64,000 nt of DNA from Nocardia amikacinitolerans NBRC 108937 (GCF_001612615.1 NZ_BDAU01000009.1:358936-422935), one strand, 5' to 3'; positions 35,655 through 43,119 are shown, counted from the stretch's first letter. Notes: a model not told the origin generated them from the letters alone. Program-made: numbers and translations.

Positions 35655-35980
35655 TGCCGATCCTGAGTACCAATGCCTCGCCGAGCGTCTGGTTTGAAGC
35701 CAAGAAGCCAACACTAAGTGTCGCTACCGCCCCGGTATCGATTGCTAGCGGCTCAGCGGCCCGTGTGGAGTTTTACGCCAAGACTCCGAGTGTAGGTGTC
35801 GTTAGCCCTGGAATATCGGTAGCGAGCGATTCAGCCGCAGCGCTGGCCGTATCCGCATATGCGCCGACTCTGATAATCAACAATCCGTTTGAGCTAGACC
35901 TAGTAATGCCTAGGGCTGAGCTTGATGCATTGATGCCGGGTAATACTTTTGATGTGAGGATGGATCGTAAGCAACTATGA
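35654..35980 (+). CDS. Small structural protein, unknown
   Basis: 108 residues, coupled to the previous gene (its start overlaps that stop at 35654). It is Ala/Ser/Val-rich with beta-strand patterns (TLSVATAPVSIASGSAARVEF repeated loosely later), then an acidic tail. Such small beta proteins decorate phage heads, but no family is recognised. Confidence 0.6.
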   Translation: MPILSTNASPSVWFEAKKPTLSVATAPVSIASGSAARVEFYAKTPSVGVVSPGISVASDSAAALAVSAYAPTLIINNPFELDLVMPRAELDALMPGNTFDVRMDRKQL

Positions 35981-36300
35981 ACAAGCGATATTACGTAGAG
36001 CAAAAGCCGGTAGAGCCGTTGGTATTGACCGTGCGAGACGAGCGGGGGGTACCTAGAAACCTATCCGCCTATGACAGCGCACAAGTGTTCATTTCTGGCA
36101 CTAATGGATTTGGTTTCGATGATGCCGGTACGGCTTCAATCACCGATGCCGCTAACGGTCGAATCACCTTCACTTTTACCGGCAATAGTGTGTTCGGCAC
36201 GGTTGGAAGGTATCGAATACAAGTGAAGTTGATAGACGGTGATCGGTGGGATTGGTCGGATATCGGAGAGATTGAAGTATTGAGAGGACTTGATGAGTAA
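35977..36300 (+). CDS. Small beta-sandwich structural protein
   Basis: 107 residues with an Ig/BppU-N-like strand pattern (PLVLTVRDERGVPRNLSAYDSAQVFI ... GRYRIQVKLIDGDRWDWSDIGEIEVL). It overlaps genes on both sides by 1-4 bp. BppU-like domains occur in baseplates and heads; here the place in a head operon favours a head surface role. Inference only. Confidence 0.55.
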   Translation: MNKRYYVEQKPVEPLVLTVRDERGVPRNLSAYDSAQVFISGTNGFGFDDAGTASITDAANGRITFTFTGNSVFGTVGRYRIQVKLIDGDRWDWSDIGEIEVLRGLDE

Positions 36301-36680
36301 TGTATGTAACACCTAGCGAGGTTTCGACTCTAACCGGATACTCGGTTGATGATTCGGCTATACGACGTGCGCAAGCCATAGTGGAAGTGATGAGCGGTAG
36401 ACCTGAGTCGTTGGTTACCCGAGAAGATGACAAGCAATGGCTAATGTACGCATGCGCTTGGCAAGCTGCCTATATGGAACATGGCGACGTTTACCAGCAA
36501 GCCAATGTAGATAAGGTGACGCAAGACGATAGCTCGGTAACCATTGGCGATAAGGTCTATGCGGTGTCGAGACTGACAATTGAGGCAATCAAGCACCTAT
36601 CTTGGCGGGGGAGTAGAAGCGTAAAGACAAAGCCGTATGATTGCAAACGTAATGAAATGCCTTGGTGGTGGACATGGTGA
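36300..36680 (+). CDS. Head-tail connector/adaptor protein
   Basis: 126 residues, mostly helical (YVTPSEVSTLTGYSVDDSAIRRAQAIVEVMSG ... WLMYACAWQAAYMEHGD). This is the usual form of gp6/gp15-type adaptors that stack under the portal. It overlaps the next gene by 7 bp. Position after the capsid block supports the call. Confidence 0.7.
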   Translation: MYVTPSEVSTLTGYSVDDSAIRRAQAIVEVMSGRPESLVTREDDKQWLMYACAWQAAYMEHGDVYQQANVDKVTQDDSSVTIGDKVYAVSRLTIEAIKHLSWRGSRSVKTKPYDCKRNEMPWWWTW

Positions 36681-37078
36681 GACTGATTACCAAGACCTAT
36701 CCGAGCTTGGTTGATGTCTACGCCAAGATAACCGAAGTGAACGAAGAGACCGGAGAAGTCATCAATACTTGGGATTATGAGAACCCGGTAACTATCCCTT
36801 GCAATGTTACTGCCATCAATCCGCAAGAGTCGTTGGAAAGATTCAGCACCGATTATGAGAAGAAAGTCTTTCTCAAGATTGAGCATCCTACCGATACGGT
36901 AAAGCTATCCGATCAGGCCGGGAACCTGAGACGTAAAGACGAGCAAGTTTATTATTACGGGTCACCTAGACTACCCATGATATTTAACGTAAGCGGTATC
37001 AGCACTCAGGTTGATGTATTGGGCAATGCTGTGTGTCATGTTAGCTATCTCGAATACTTCGGAACCTTGGAGATTTGA
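36674..37078 (+). CDS. Head-closure protein
   Basis: 134 residues from ATG 36674; TTG 36662 is an alternative. Beta-rich sequence (SLVDVYAKITEVNEETGEVINTWDYENPVTIPCNVTAI ... YYYGSPRLPMIFNVSGIST) fits gp16-type closure proteins that plug the filled head. It is the last structural gene: a strong terminator follows at 37122-37175, and no tail genes come after. Confidence 0.68.
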   Translation: MVRLITKTYPSLVDVYAKITEVNEETGEVINTWDYENPVTIPCNVTAINPQESLERFSTDYEKKVFLKIEHPTDTVKLSDQAGNLRRKDEQVYYYGSPRLPMIFNVSGISTQVDVLGNAVCHVSYLEYFGTLEI

Positions 37079-37121
37079 TATACTGAGACTGAGAACGGTA
37101 CTCACTTCCGGTCTCCTTTCA

Positions 37122-37175
37122 GTCCCCCGCCTGTAATTGGTAACCTTCTACTCCTTCGGAAGGGAGGCGGGGGAC
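37122..37175 (+). terminator. Terminator of the head operon
   Basis: GTCCCCCGCCT (37122-37132) pairs with AGGCGGGGGAC (37165-37175), with a small CCTT/AAGG hairpin inside the loop. There is no long T run, only ATCTCTATTATTT. Confidence 0.7.
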
Positions 37176-37187
37176 ATCTCTATTATT

Positions 37188-37218
37188 TGATATAATTAGT
37201 AGGCATCAATGTTGATGC
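37188..37218 (+). promoter_or_regulatory. Extended -10 promoter with dyad at the start site
   Basis: TGATATAAT (37188-37196) is an extended -10. Just after it, GCATCAA-TG-TTGATGC (37203-37218) is a perfect dyad at the expected transcription start, suitable for a repressor. Confidence 0.55.
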
Positions 37219-37302
37219 TTCCTTTCTGTTCGATTAGAACGGCAAAAGTGCCCAGTTGTCACAACAACAGTCCTACCAGAGACTAGGCAACTGGGTATTT
37301 TT
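37203..37302 (+). ncRNA. Possible short RNA or leader with terminator
   Basis: From the promoter above, a transcript of about 100 nt would end at CCCAGTTG (37251-37258) / CAACTGGG (37288-37295) followed by TATTTTT. Inside the loop, AGTC/GACT can form a second stem. It is either a free small RNA or an attenuator for the gene at 37340. Confidence 0.45.
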
Positions 37303-37339
37303 GTGTGCAGAGTCCGGCCGGGTGTGCGAGGATGCTTGC

Positions 37340-37705
37340 ATGATCACAGTTGGTGAAACGCTCACGTTTCCTTGGCGTCCGGGCTTCACTGTGGACGTTG
37401 ACGAACGGATGATTGCCGCATTGAGCAAAGCGCGGGCAGCGCTGATAGCCATTGCCTACACGGGTCGAACGATTACCTATAAGGGACTAGAGAAAGCCAT
37501 AGAAGACAGTCGATTCAATTACCGCAACTTTAGGGGATTGCTTGACGTTATCTCTTTGGATTGTGAGCGCAGAGGGGAAGACTCGCTAGCGGCTCTTGTC
37601 ATTCGTGGCGATACGAAAGAAGTCGGTGACGGCTTCATCAACAACGCTGGCGTACCGCTGGAACAGTACCGGGAAGGCGTACAGCGCCACTGGCGCAACG
37701 GATGA
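37340..37705 (+). CDS. Unknown winged-helix-like accessory protein
   Basis: 121 residues from ATG 37340; earlier in-frame starts fall inside the terminator hairpin. The block TGRTITYKGLEKAIEDSRFNYRNFRGLLDVIS and LVIRGDTKEVGDGF resembles a small domain seen alone or next to HNH nucleases (pattern: ITYgeLa, rnlgrlLg, alVVn...pG.GF). It begins the G+C-richer accessory end of the element. Function unknown. Confidence 0.55.
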   Translation: MITVGETLTFPWRPGFTVDVDERMIAALSKARAALIAIAYTGRTITYKGLEKAIEDSRFNYRNFRGLLDVISLDCERRGEDSLAALVIRGDTKEVGDGFINNAGVPLEQYREGVQRHWRNG

Positions 37706-37768
37706 GGGTCTGAGTACCCCTGAGCCCTGATATTTCGTCTACGGGGCAATGAGAGGCCCTAGACATGC

Positions 37769-37816
37769 GAGAACCCCCGGTTATACATCGCCTGAGTCAT
37801 TTCCGGGGGTTCTCTC
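37769..37816. terminator. Bidirectional terminator
   Basis: GAGAACCCCCGG (37769-37780) pairs with CCGGGGGTTCTC (37803-37814), followed by TCT on the plus strand. It lies between the convergent gene at 37340 and the minus-strand small-gene operon. Confidence 0.75.
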
Positions 37817-37861
37817 TATCCCGCGTGCTACGTATCCAATGGGCGGAACGCGGGAAGCTAT

Positions 37862-38155
37862 TCAGTTGGTGATAGCCATTTCCAAGATTCGATCAAACAG
37901 GTTGATGCCCTCGACAACATCGGCACCGTCTAGGATCGAATCGAGTACCGCAGCATTGATCAGGAAACCTTGACCACGGTTTGATTGCTGCGCACTCACC
38001 AGTACCTCATACAAGACTCTTGCGTATATCTGGGAACGCGGTACGGCTATCGGTCCGTGTGCGCCGAGTGCTTGTAATCGCTTCTCTGTTGCCTCGATTA
38101 CGTCTCTGATCACACGGATTTCGATTTGGGCAATCTCTAGCTCATCCATGTTCAT
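37862..38155 (-). CDS. Small helical protein, unknown
   Basis: 97 residues (MNMDELEIAQIEIRVIRDVIEATEKRLQALG...) with a coiled-coil N-terminus and a C-terminal helical part. Its ATG overlaps the stop of the upstream gene (ATGA). It is the last gene of a four-gene minus-strand set. No family recognised. Confidence 0.55.
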   Translation of the reverse strand: MNMDELEIAQIEIRVIRDVIEATEKRLQALGAHGPIAVPRSQIYARVLYEVLVSAQQSNRGQGFLINAAVLDSILDGADVVEGINLFDRILEMAITN

Positions 38156-38304
38156 GATTCCGCTGTCTGCGAGTCATCATGTGCCCCTTTGAACTTGGAA
38201 AGCCAGTAGTTGTATTCCTTCTCGTTGAATGCCCGAGCATCATTGCAACTACCAACAGCAGACTTGTTGACAGAAGCGAAGTAGGCTTCGTTGTCGCTAG
38301 TCAT
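38152..38304 (-). CDS. 50-residue protein, unknown
   Basis: ATG at 38304; AAAGGGG stands 10 bases upstream. Product MTSDNEAYFASVNKSAVGSC... is polar with a central aromatic patch (EYNYWLSKF). It is coupled to the downstream gene by a 4-bp overlap. Unknown. Confidence 0.5.
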   Translation of the reverse strand: MTSDNEAYFASVNKSAVGSCNDARAFNEKEYNYWLSKFKGAHDDSQTAES

Positions 38305-38321
38305 TGATCATGTGCCCCTTT
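38176..38321. repeat. Two 15-bp direct repeats (ATCATGTGCCCCTTT)
   Basis: Identical copies at 38176-38190 and 38307-38321. On the minus strand the second supplies the ribosome-binding site of the 50-residue gene. A related AGAGGGGCAC precedes the first gene of the operon near 38634. Confidence 0.6.
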
Positions 38322-38326
38322 AGGTT

Positions 38327-38488
38327 TCAGTATTCGCCTATGTCGTCGTATTCGTCTTTCAGCTGGTCTAGTAGTTCCTTCGCTGGTATCGAATCGGGAG
38401 TGTGATAGTCACTTGGCCAAAGCGCTACAGCGAGAATGAAGATGAGCAATCCCGCTGTGAGGGCTACCAACATCAATCCGGCTGACAT
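38327..38488 (-). CDS. Small single-span membrane protein
   Basis: 53 residues from ATG 38488. One hydrophobic helix (LMLVALTAGLLIFILAVALW) is followed by an acidic tail (LLDQLKDEYDDIGEY). It overlaps the upstream gene by 16 bp. A GTG at 38518 would add 10 residues but is buried in that gene. Membrane location is clear; role is not, though holin-like use cannot be excluded. Confidence 0.5.
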   Translation of the reverse strand: MSAGLMLVALTAGLLIFILAVALWPSDYHTPDSIPAKELLDQLKDEYDDIGEY

Positions 38489-38625
38489 TGGCGAGACCTG
38501 GTGTCGGTGGCTGCCCACTGGGCAAGGGCATCGGCCGTACGTCTGATCAGTTCGACAGGCGGAGGCTCTACCGTTCCGTCCGGGTACTCATGTTCACCCG
38601 GAACCCGTTGCGGTAGTAGGTACAT
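38473..38625 (-). CDS. 50-residue protein, unknown
   Basis: ATG at 38625 follows GGAGAGGGGC. Product MYLLPQRVPGEHEYPDGTVE... with a helical end (VELIRRTADALAQWAATD). First gene of the minus-strand set, divergent from the XRE regulator at 38722. The small size and spacing suggest a regulatory or anti-phage accessory role, which is unproven. Confidence 0.5.
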   Translation of the reverse strand: MYLLPQRVPGEHEYPDGTVEPPPVELIRRTADALAQWAATDTRSRQCQPD

Positions 38626-38663
38626 CGGCGTGCCCCTCTCCTAGTTTCCCCTAGTCACGTCAA

Positions 38664-38686
38664 TGTTCCGCGCGTATAGCGAAACA
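38664..38686. promoter_or_regulatory. Operator-like dyad between divergent genes
   Basis: TGTTCCGC-GCGTATA-GCGAAACA is a 7-of-8 dyad in the 96-bp space between the minus-strand small genes and the XRE gene. It is a likely site for the XRE protein. Confidence 0.5.
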
Positions 38687-38721
38687 GACCACGGCGCACA
38701 AGATGCACCTACGATGCAACT

Positions 38722-39528
38722 ATGCGCAGAGAACGGCTCATAGAAGCGCGCAAGGCGACCGGGAAGACTCAAGAGCAGATAGCCGATGCCGTAGGGGTAG
38801 ACCGAACGACACTCGGCAGATGGGAGCGCAACGAGGGCACACCCTATCCGGCTCAGCGACCGAAATACGCTGAGGCACTACAGATCACGATGGATGAGCT
38901 ATCAGCGATGCTGAGTAGCGTTCCGGCTATCGAGGGCGAAGTACCCGAGTGGCTGAGTACCTATCTCGGCATGGAGCAGTCGGCTACCTCCATCCGTACT
39001 CACGAACCTAGAGCGGTCTACGGACTGCTACAGATTCCGGCCTACGTTGAGGCACTGGTGAGCAAGGTAGGTATCTCGGGAGTCTCGGACACCTACGTAC
39101 AGCAAGCCGTAGACCAACGCTTGCACCGACAGAAGCGGGTCCGCTCAGGTGATCTAGTGCTAGACGTGATTCAACCTGAATCGTCGTTGAGGCTCCGTGT
39201 CGGCACAGCGGACGTGATGACTGAACAGTTGCGGACCCTAGCCGAGCTTGCAGAGTTGCCGAATGTGACTGTGCGCGTGACGACTTACGATGCGGGACAG
39301 TACGAAGCGCGTCGGCTACATGCCTTTTCGATCATGTCTCACCCGTGGGGTTCGCCACGAGTTCACATAGAGACCTACGGAGGTGGGCGCTTCATCACAG
39401 ATGCCGAGGAAGTGGGATACTTCGGCCATGCGTTCGACCACGGGGCAAAGATAGCTCTGAGCCCTAGTGAGTCCCGCAGATTCATCCTTGACCTAGCAGA
39501 CGAATGGGAGCACAAGAACAATGGATAG
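38722..39528 (+). CDS. XRE-family regulator with DUF5753 domain
   Basis: 268 residues. The N-terminal HTH (KTQEQIADAVGVDRTTLGRWERNEG) is followed by the DUF5753 sensor domain (RTHEPRAVYGLLQIPAYVEALV ... FVHIETYG-type end). This is the actinobacterial WhiJ/AbaA-like class that pairs with DUF397 proteins. The next gene, overlapping by 8 bp, is exactly such a partner. It could control the element or be cargo. Codon use is closer to the host than to the head genes. Confidence 0.88.
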   Translation: MRRERLIEARKATGKTQEQIADAVGVDRTTLGRWERNEGTPYPAQRPKYAEALQITMDELSAMLSSVPAIEGEVPEWLSTYLGMEQSATSIRTHEPRAVYGLLQIPAYVEALVSKVGISGVSDTYVQQAVDQRLHRQKRVRSGDLVLDVIQPESSLRLRVGTADVMTEQLRTLAELAELPNVTVRVTTYDAGQYEARRLHAFSIMSHPWGSPRVHIETYGGGRFITDAEEVGYFGHAFDHGAKIALSPSESRRFILDLADEWEHKNNG

Positions 39529-39712
39529 CCTCGAATGGCGCGTGTCGAGCTTCACAGACAACGGCACATGCGTAGAGGTAGCGGGCACCCCGGATACGGT
39601 CTACGTCCGCAACAGCAACGCTCGGGAGGCGGGAACGGTGGCGTTCACCCGTGCCGAGTGGGGCGCGTTCCTCAAGGGCGCTCACGCGGGCGAGTTCGAT
39701 GACCTGGCGTGA
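39521..39712 (+). CDS. DUF397 protein
   Basis: 63 residues with the DUF397 plan: EWRVSSFTDNGTCVEVAGTPDTVYVRNSN, then VAFTRAEWGAFLKGAHAGEFDDL. DUF397 proteins act with the XRE-DUF5753 protein encoded just upstream; in streptomycetes such pairs affect development, and a toxin-antitoxin-like relation has been suggested. It is the last gene before attR. Confidence 0.88.
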   Translation: MDSLEWRVSSFTDNGTCVEVAGTPDTVYVRNSNAREAGTVAFTRAEWGAFLKGAHAGEFDDLA

Positions 39713-39729
39713 TTGTCGTTGATCTTCTA

Positions 39730-39766
39730 GAAACCCCCTCTGATCAGGTCAAATGGAGGGGGTTTC
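39730..39766 (+). terminator. Terminator after the DUF397 gene
   Basis: GAAACCCCCTC pairs perfectly with GAGGGGGTTTC across a 15-nt loop. It ends the element's last transcript and so isolates miaB from it. Confidence 0.75.
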
Positions 39767-39789
39767 GCCATGTCTCGGCCAGGGTGGGC

Positions 39790-39795
39790 TAGGAT
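39790..39795 (+). promoter_or_regulatory. Probable element-borne -10 for miaB
   Basis: TAGGAT fits the actinobacterial TAnnnT -10 and lies 35 bp before the miaB ATG, after the terminator and before attR. No good -35 is visible. It would let the element supply miaB with a promoter. Confidence 0.4.
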
Positions 39796-39830
39796 GCGGT
39801 GTGTTGTTGTCCAGCGATGAAACTACATCA

Positions 39831-41339
39831 ATGCAGGTCAGAACCTACGAGGTCCGCACCTTCGGTTGCCAGATGAACGTGCACGATTCCGAACGCTTGT
39901 CCGGCCTGCTGGAGGACGCGGGCTACGTGAAGGCCGCGCCGGGGGCGACGGCGGACCTTGTGGTCTTCAACACCTGCGCCGTGCGCGAGAACGCCGACAA
40001 CAAGCTCTACGGCACCCTCGGCCACCTCGCCCCGATCAAGGCGGGCAGGCCGGGCATGCAGATCGCGGTCGGCGGCTGCCTGGCGCAGAAGGACCGCGAC
40101 ACCGTCGTGCGCAAGGCGCCGTGGGTGGACGTGGTGTTCGGCACGCACAACATCGGCTCGCTGCCCGTGCTGCTCGAGCGCGCGCGGCACAACGAAGAGG
40201 CCCAGGTCGAGATCCTGGAATCGCTGGAGGCGTTCCCGTCCACCCTGCCCGCCAAGCGGGAGTCCGCCTACGCGGGCTGGGTGTCGATCTCGGTGGGCTG
40301 CAACAACACCTGCACCTTCTGCATCGTGCCGTCGCTGCGCGGCAAGGAGGTCGACCGCCGTCCCGGCGACGTGCTCGCCGAGGTGCAGGCGCTGGTCGAC
40401 CAGGGTGTGCTCGAGGTGACTCTGCTCGGGCAGAACGTCAACTCCTACGGCGTCAACTTCGTCGACCCGACCGAGCCGCGCGACCGCAGCGCGTTCGCGA
40501 AGCTGCTGCGCGCCTGCGGCGACATCGACGGACTCGAGCGAGTCCGGTTCACCTCGCCGCACCCGGCCGAGTTCACCGACGACGTCATCGAGGCGATGGC
40601 CGAGACGCCGAACATCTGCCCGCAGCTGCACATGCCGCTGCAATCCGGCTCGGACCGGGTGCTCAAGGCCATGCGGCGCTCCTACCGCAAGGCCCGCTAC
40701 CTGGGCATCATCGAGAAGGTCCGCGCGGCCATGCCGCACGCCGCCATCACCACCGACATCATCGTCGGCTTCCCCGGCGAGACCGAGGAGGACTTCCTGG
40801 AGACACTGGACGTGGTGCGCCAGGCCCGGTTCACCAGCGCGTTCACCTTCCAGTACTCGAAGCGGCCCGGTACTCCCGCCGCCGACATGCCCGACCAGCT
40901 GCCCAAGCAGGTGGTCCAGGAGCGCTACGACCGGCTCATCGCGTTGCAGGAGCAGGTCTCGCTCGAGGCCAACCGCGCGCTGATCGGCACCGAGGTGGAG
41001 CTGCTCGTCGCGGAGGGCGCGGGCAAGAAGAACGCCGCGACCGCGCGGATGAGCGGGCGGGCCCGCGACGGCAGGCTGGTGCACTTCCGGCCCGGCGGCA
41101 CCGTCGAGACGGTCCGCCCCGGCGACGTGATCACCGTCGACATCACCGAGGCGGCGCCGCACCACCTGATCGCGGACGCGCCGATCAAGACCCACCGCCG
41201 CACCCGCGCGGGCGACGCGCACGAGCGCGGCGTCACGCCGAAGACCGAACCGATCGGCGTCGGACTCGGGCTGCCGAGGATCGGCGCGCCGGTGCTCGAG
41301 CCGGTCGCCTCCGGCTGCGCGACAGGCTGCGACGCATGA
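39831..41339 (+). CDS. miaB: tRNA-2-methylthio-N6-dimethylallyladenosine synthase, 5' end restored by the element
   Basis: 502 residues. The MTTase N-terminal domain starts [20 protein letters not shown]. The radical-SAM motif CNNTCTFC lies near residue 158. A TRAM-like C-terminus binds tRNA. The enzyme adds the 2-methylthio group to i6A37 made by MiaA. The first residues (MQVRT) come from the inserted element and replace the host start at 25686; everything from the 42-bp repeat on is host. About 10 fewer N-terminal residues than the native form. miaA lies 4 kb downstream. Confidence 0.95.
   Translation: MQVRTYEVRTFGCQMNVHDSERLSGLLEDAGYVKAAPGATADLVVFNTCAVRENADNKLYGTLGHLAPIKAGRPGMQIAVGGCLAQKDRDTVVRKAPWVDVVFGTHNIGSLPVLLERARHNEEAQVEILESLEAFPSTLPAKRESAYAGWVSISVGCNNTCTFCIVPSLRGKEVDRRPGDVLAEVQALVDQGVLEVTLLGQNVNSYGVNFVDPTEPRDRSAFAKLLRACGDIDGLERVRFTSPHPAEFTDDVIEAMAETPNICPQLHMPLQSGSDRVLKAMRRSYRKARYLGIIEKVRAAMPHAAITTDIIVGFPGETEEDFLETLDVVRQARFTSAFTFQYSKRPGTPAADMPDQLPKQVVQERYDRLIALQEQVSLEANRALIGTEVELLVAEGAGKKNAATARMSGRARDGRLVHFRPGGTVETVRPGDVITVDITEAAPHHLIADAPIKTHRRTRAGDAHERGVTPKTEPIGVGLGLPRIGAPVLEPVASGCATGCDA
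39846..39887. repeat. attR core, 42-bp perfect direct repeat
   Basis: Identical to 25725-25766. It lies in the miaB coding region at codons about 6-19, and the reading frame passes through it unbroken into host sequence. Confidence 0.93.
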
Positions 41340-42142
41340 GCACGCGCCCCGGTGCGGGAGACGACGAGACCCCTCGCAAGGGCTCCGGCGATTCCGCGCG
41401 GGGCGCGGACTCCGAGCCGGGCGCGGACCCTGAGCAGGGCGGGAAGCCCGACTCGGAGTCCGGTACTACCGCGCGTAGTGGGTCGGCTGACGCGGCGGCC
41501 GACGATGCTGGCACAGTGGACGCGGACAAGCACGATCATCCAGTCGAAGGAGACGAGAGCGCTGTGAGCTCGGTCGAGAGCAGCAAGGATTTCGAGCAGT
41601 TCCGCGACGAACTCGACGCCGTCGAGCGCCGCATCGCCGGGGAGATCGATCCCGGCGTGCGCGCGATGGTGGTGGCGGGCGCGGTGTTCCTGCTGCTGTT
41701 CTCGCTGGTGCTCTCGCACGCGGGCAGCGCGCGCGGCTTCGACGTGCTGCTCGGCACCGAGGCCACCCGTATCGAGCACATCGGGCTGCCGTCGCGCATC
41801 TTCGTCTGGTTCGTCGCGGTGTTCGGCATCGGCTTCTCGCTGCTGGCGCTGATGACCCGGCGCTGGGCGCTGGCCTGGATCGCGGTCGCGGGATCGGCCA
41901 TCGCCAGCGTGTTCGGTGTCTTCTCCATCTGGCACCGCCAGACCCCGGGCCTCGGCAACTATGTCGGCGCGGGCCCCGGCATCGGCCTGGTCGTCGGCAC
42001 GCTCGCCGTCATGGTGCTGACCTTCCACTGGATCCGCGTGGTCTGGAGCCGCACGGCCATGCAGCTGGCCGCCGAGGAACAGCGCCGCAACGCCGCGGCC
42101 GCCGCCGAGGAACGCGACCGCCGCCGCCTGCTCGGCGACTGA
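41336..42142 (+). CDS. Membrane protein, Rv2732c-like
   Basis: 268 residues. The first 85 or so are Ser/Gly/Asp/Glu-rich and probably disordered. Four hydrophobic helices follow (about 110-235), then a basic, Ala/Glu-rich tail. Its ATG overlaps the miaB stop. Position matches the conserved membrane protein after miaB in mycobacteria. Function unknown. Confidence 0.75.
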   Translation: MSTRPGAGDDETPRKGSGDSARGADSEPGADPEQGGKPDSESGTTARSGSADAAADDAGTVDADKHDHPVEGDESAVSSVESSKDFEQFRDELDAVERRIAGEIDPGVRAMVVAGAVFLLLFSLVLSHAGSARGFDVLLGTEATRIEHIGLPSRIFVWFVAVFGIGFSLLALMTRRWALAWIAVAGSAIASVFGVFSIWHRQTPGLGNYVGAGPGIGLVVGTLAVMVLTFHWIRVVWSRTAMQLAAEEQRRNAAAAAEERDRRRLLGD

Positions 42143-42492
42143 ATTCCGCTCGTGACCAGACCGATCGATCGGCGCTCGCGGTGACGTGGTGTGCGTCAGT
42201 TCAGTGGTGGTCAGGTGCTCCGGTCGAGGCGCAGTAGCGTCCGCTAGCCGTGATCGAGCCGCGCTCGCATCTCGGCGGTGCGCCGATTCTGTTGCAGTGG
42301 TCAGGTGCTCCAGCCGAGCGAATCGCCATCCGCTCGCTCTGTGGTCGGCCCGCCGCCGCGTGACGTGCGCAAGGCCGGGCATCCGATCAGCGTCTGCCCG
42401 CCGGACAGCGTGGCCACCTCGGCGTCACTCGGCAGGGCCACTTTCGCGACCACCTCGGCCGACCACGGATCGCTGATGGGACGTGGGCGCTG
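42143..42492. other. Intergenic region with decayed repeats
   Basis: 350 bp between convergent genes. It holds two degenerate copies (42211-42262 and 42301-42369) of the 3' end of the VanZ-like gene; no intact gene is present. Confidence 0.55.
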
Positions 42493-42566
42493 TCAGGTGC
42501 TCCAGCCGAGGCGAAGCAATACCCGCTCGCTGTGTGATCGGCCGGTCTCGCGCCGCGTGACGTGCG
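42211..42566. repeat. Three copies of the vanZ-like 3' end
   Basis: Sequence beginning TCAGGTGCTCC recurs at 42211, 42301 and 42493. The copy at 42493 is the real end of the VanZ-like gene (about 74 bp). The one at 42301-42369 is close to it, down to the GTGACGTGCG end; the one at 42211 is more diverged. They look like tandem duplications of a gene end. Confidence 0.7.
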
Positions 42567-43071
42567 TCCGTGCGAGCAGCGCGCCCAAGCCCGCGCCCGC
42601 GGCGTTCATCAGCACGTCGTCCACCGAGGAGACGCGGCCGAGGTCGAAGACGTACTGGGAAATTTCGAGGGCCACGGATATCGCCGCGCCCACCAGCGTC
42701 ATCCGCAGCACACCCGCGAACCGGGGCAGGCGCAGGGGGAGGAAGAAACCGAGCGGTACGAAAAGTAGGGTGTTCGCCCCGATCTGAACGAACGCGCTCG
42801 ACGGCGAGTCGGTCAGCGTCGCGACGAGATCCCGCAGCGGCACCGCGCTGATCGCGCCGACGCCGTCGACCGGAGTCAAGATCATCCAGATCCACGGCAG
42901 CGTGCCCGCGATCAGCCCGACCTCGGCCACCGTGTACCGCAGCGCGATATTCCGGTCCTGGCCGCGGCGCACCCGCCACCGCGTCGTCCACCAGATCGCC
43001 GCGAACACGGCGGGCACCGCGCAGGCCCACACGGTCAGTACGTGGCCCCACGCCTCCCACACCTGTCGCAC
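42493..43071 (-). CDS. VanZ-like membrane protein
   Basis: 192 residues with four or five membrane helices and the VanZ-like pattern NTLLFVPLGFFLPL and SVALEISQYVFDLGRVSSVDDVLMNAAGAGLGA. VanZ-type proteins affect teicoplanin tolerance or are of unknown role. Its last 24 residues are encoded by the repeat described separately. The C-terminus may therefore be variable. Confidence 0.82.
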   Translation of the reverse strand: MRQVWEAWGHVLTVWACAVPAVFAAIWWTTRWRVRRGQDRNIALRYTVAEVGLIAGTLPWIWMILTPVDGVGAISAVPLRDLVATLTDSPSSAFVQIGANTLLFVPLGFFLPLRLPRFAGVLRMTLVGAAISVALEISQYVFDLGRVSSVDDVLMNAAGAGLGALLARTHVTRRETGRSHSERVLLRLGWST

Positions 43072-43119
43072 CGGGACGACGCTACCGGAGCGGCCGAAAA
43101 ACCTTGGCCGCCAACACGA

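Larger units (their letters stand above)
25725..39887. mobile_element. Integrated phage satellite, candidate cf-PICI-like element
   Basis: About 14.1 kb between 42-bp direct repeats inside miaB. Base composition is visibly A+T-richer than the host in 25.8-37.2 kb. Contents in order: integrase, Lsr2-like protein, sigma-like protein, small zinc proteins, two HNH nucleases, TerS, TerL, portal, scaffold, capsid, three small structural proteins, two head-completion proteins, then an accessory end. No tail, lysis or replication genes are seen. Intact repeats and reading frames argue against simple decay. Alternative: a prophage that lost its tail half in one clean deletion. Confidence 0.85.

Noticed and set aside
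37256..37339. N-terminal extension of the gene at 37340
   Set aside because: These codons form the terminator hairpin and loop, which is a better explanation than protein.
25725..39887. Complete temperate prophage
   Set aside because: Tail tube, tape measure, baseplate, lysin, holin and replication genes are all missing, while both ends are intact. A tail-less satellite fits better.
42211..42566. CRISPR array
   Set aside because: The repeats are long, degenerate and unevenly spaced, match the end of a gene, and have no cas genes nearby.
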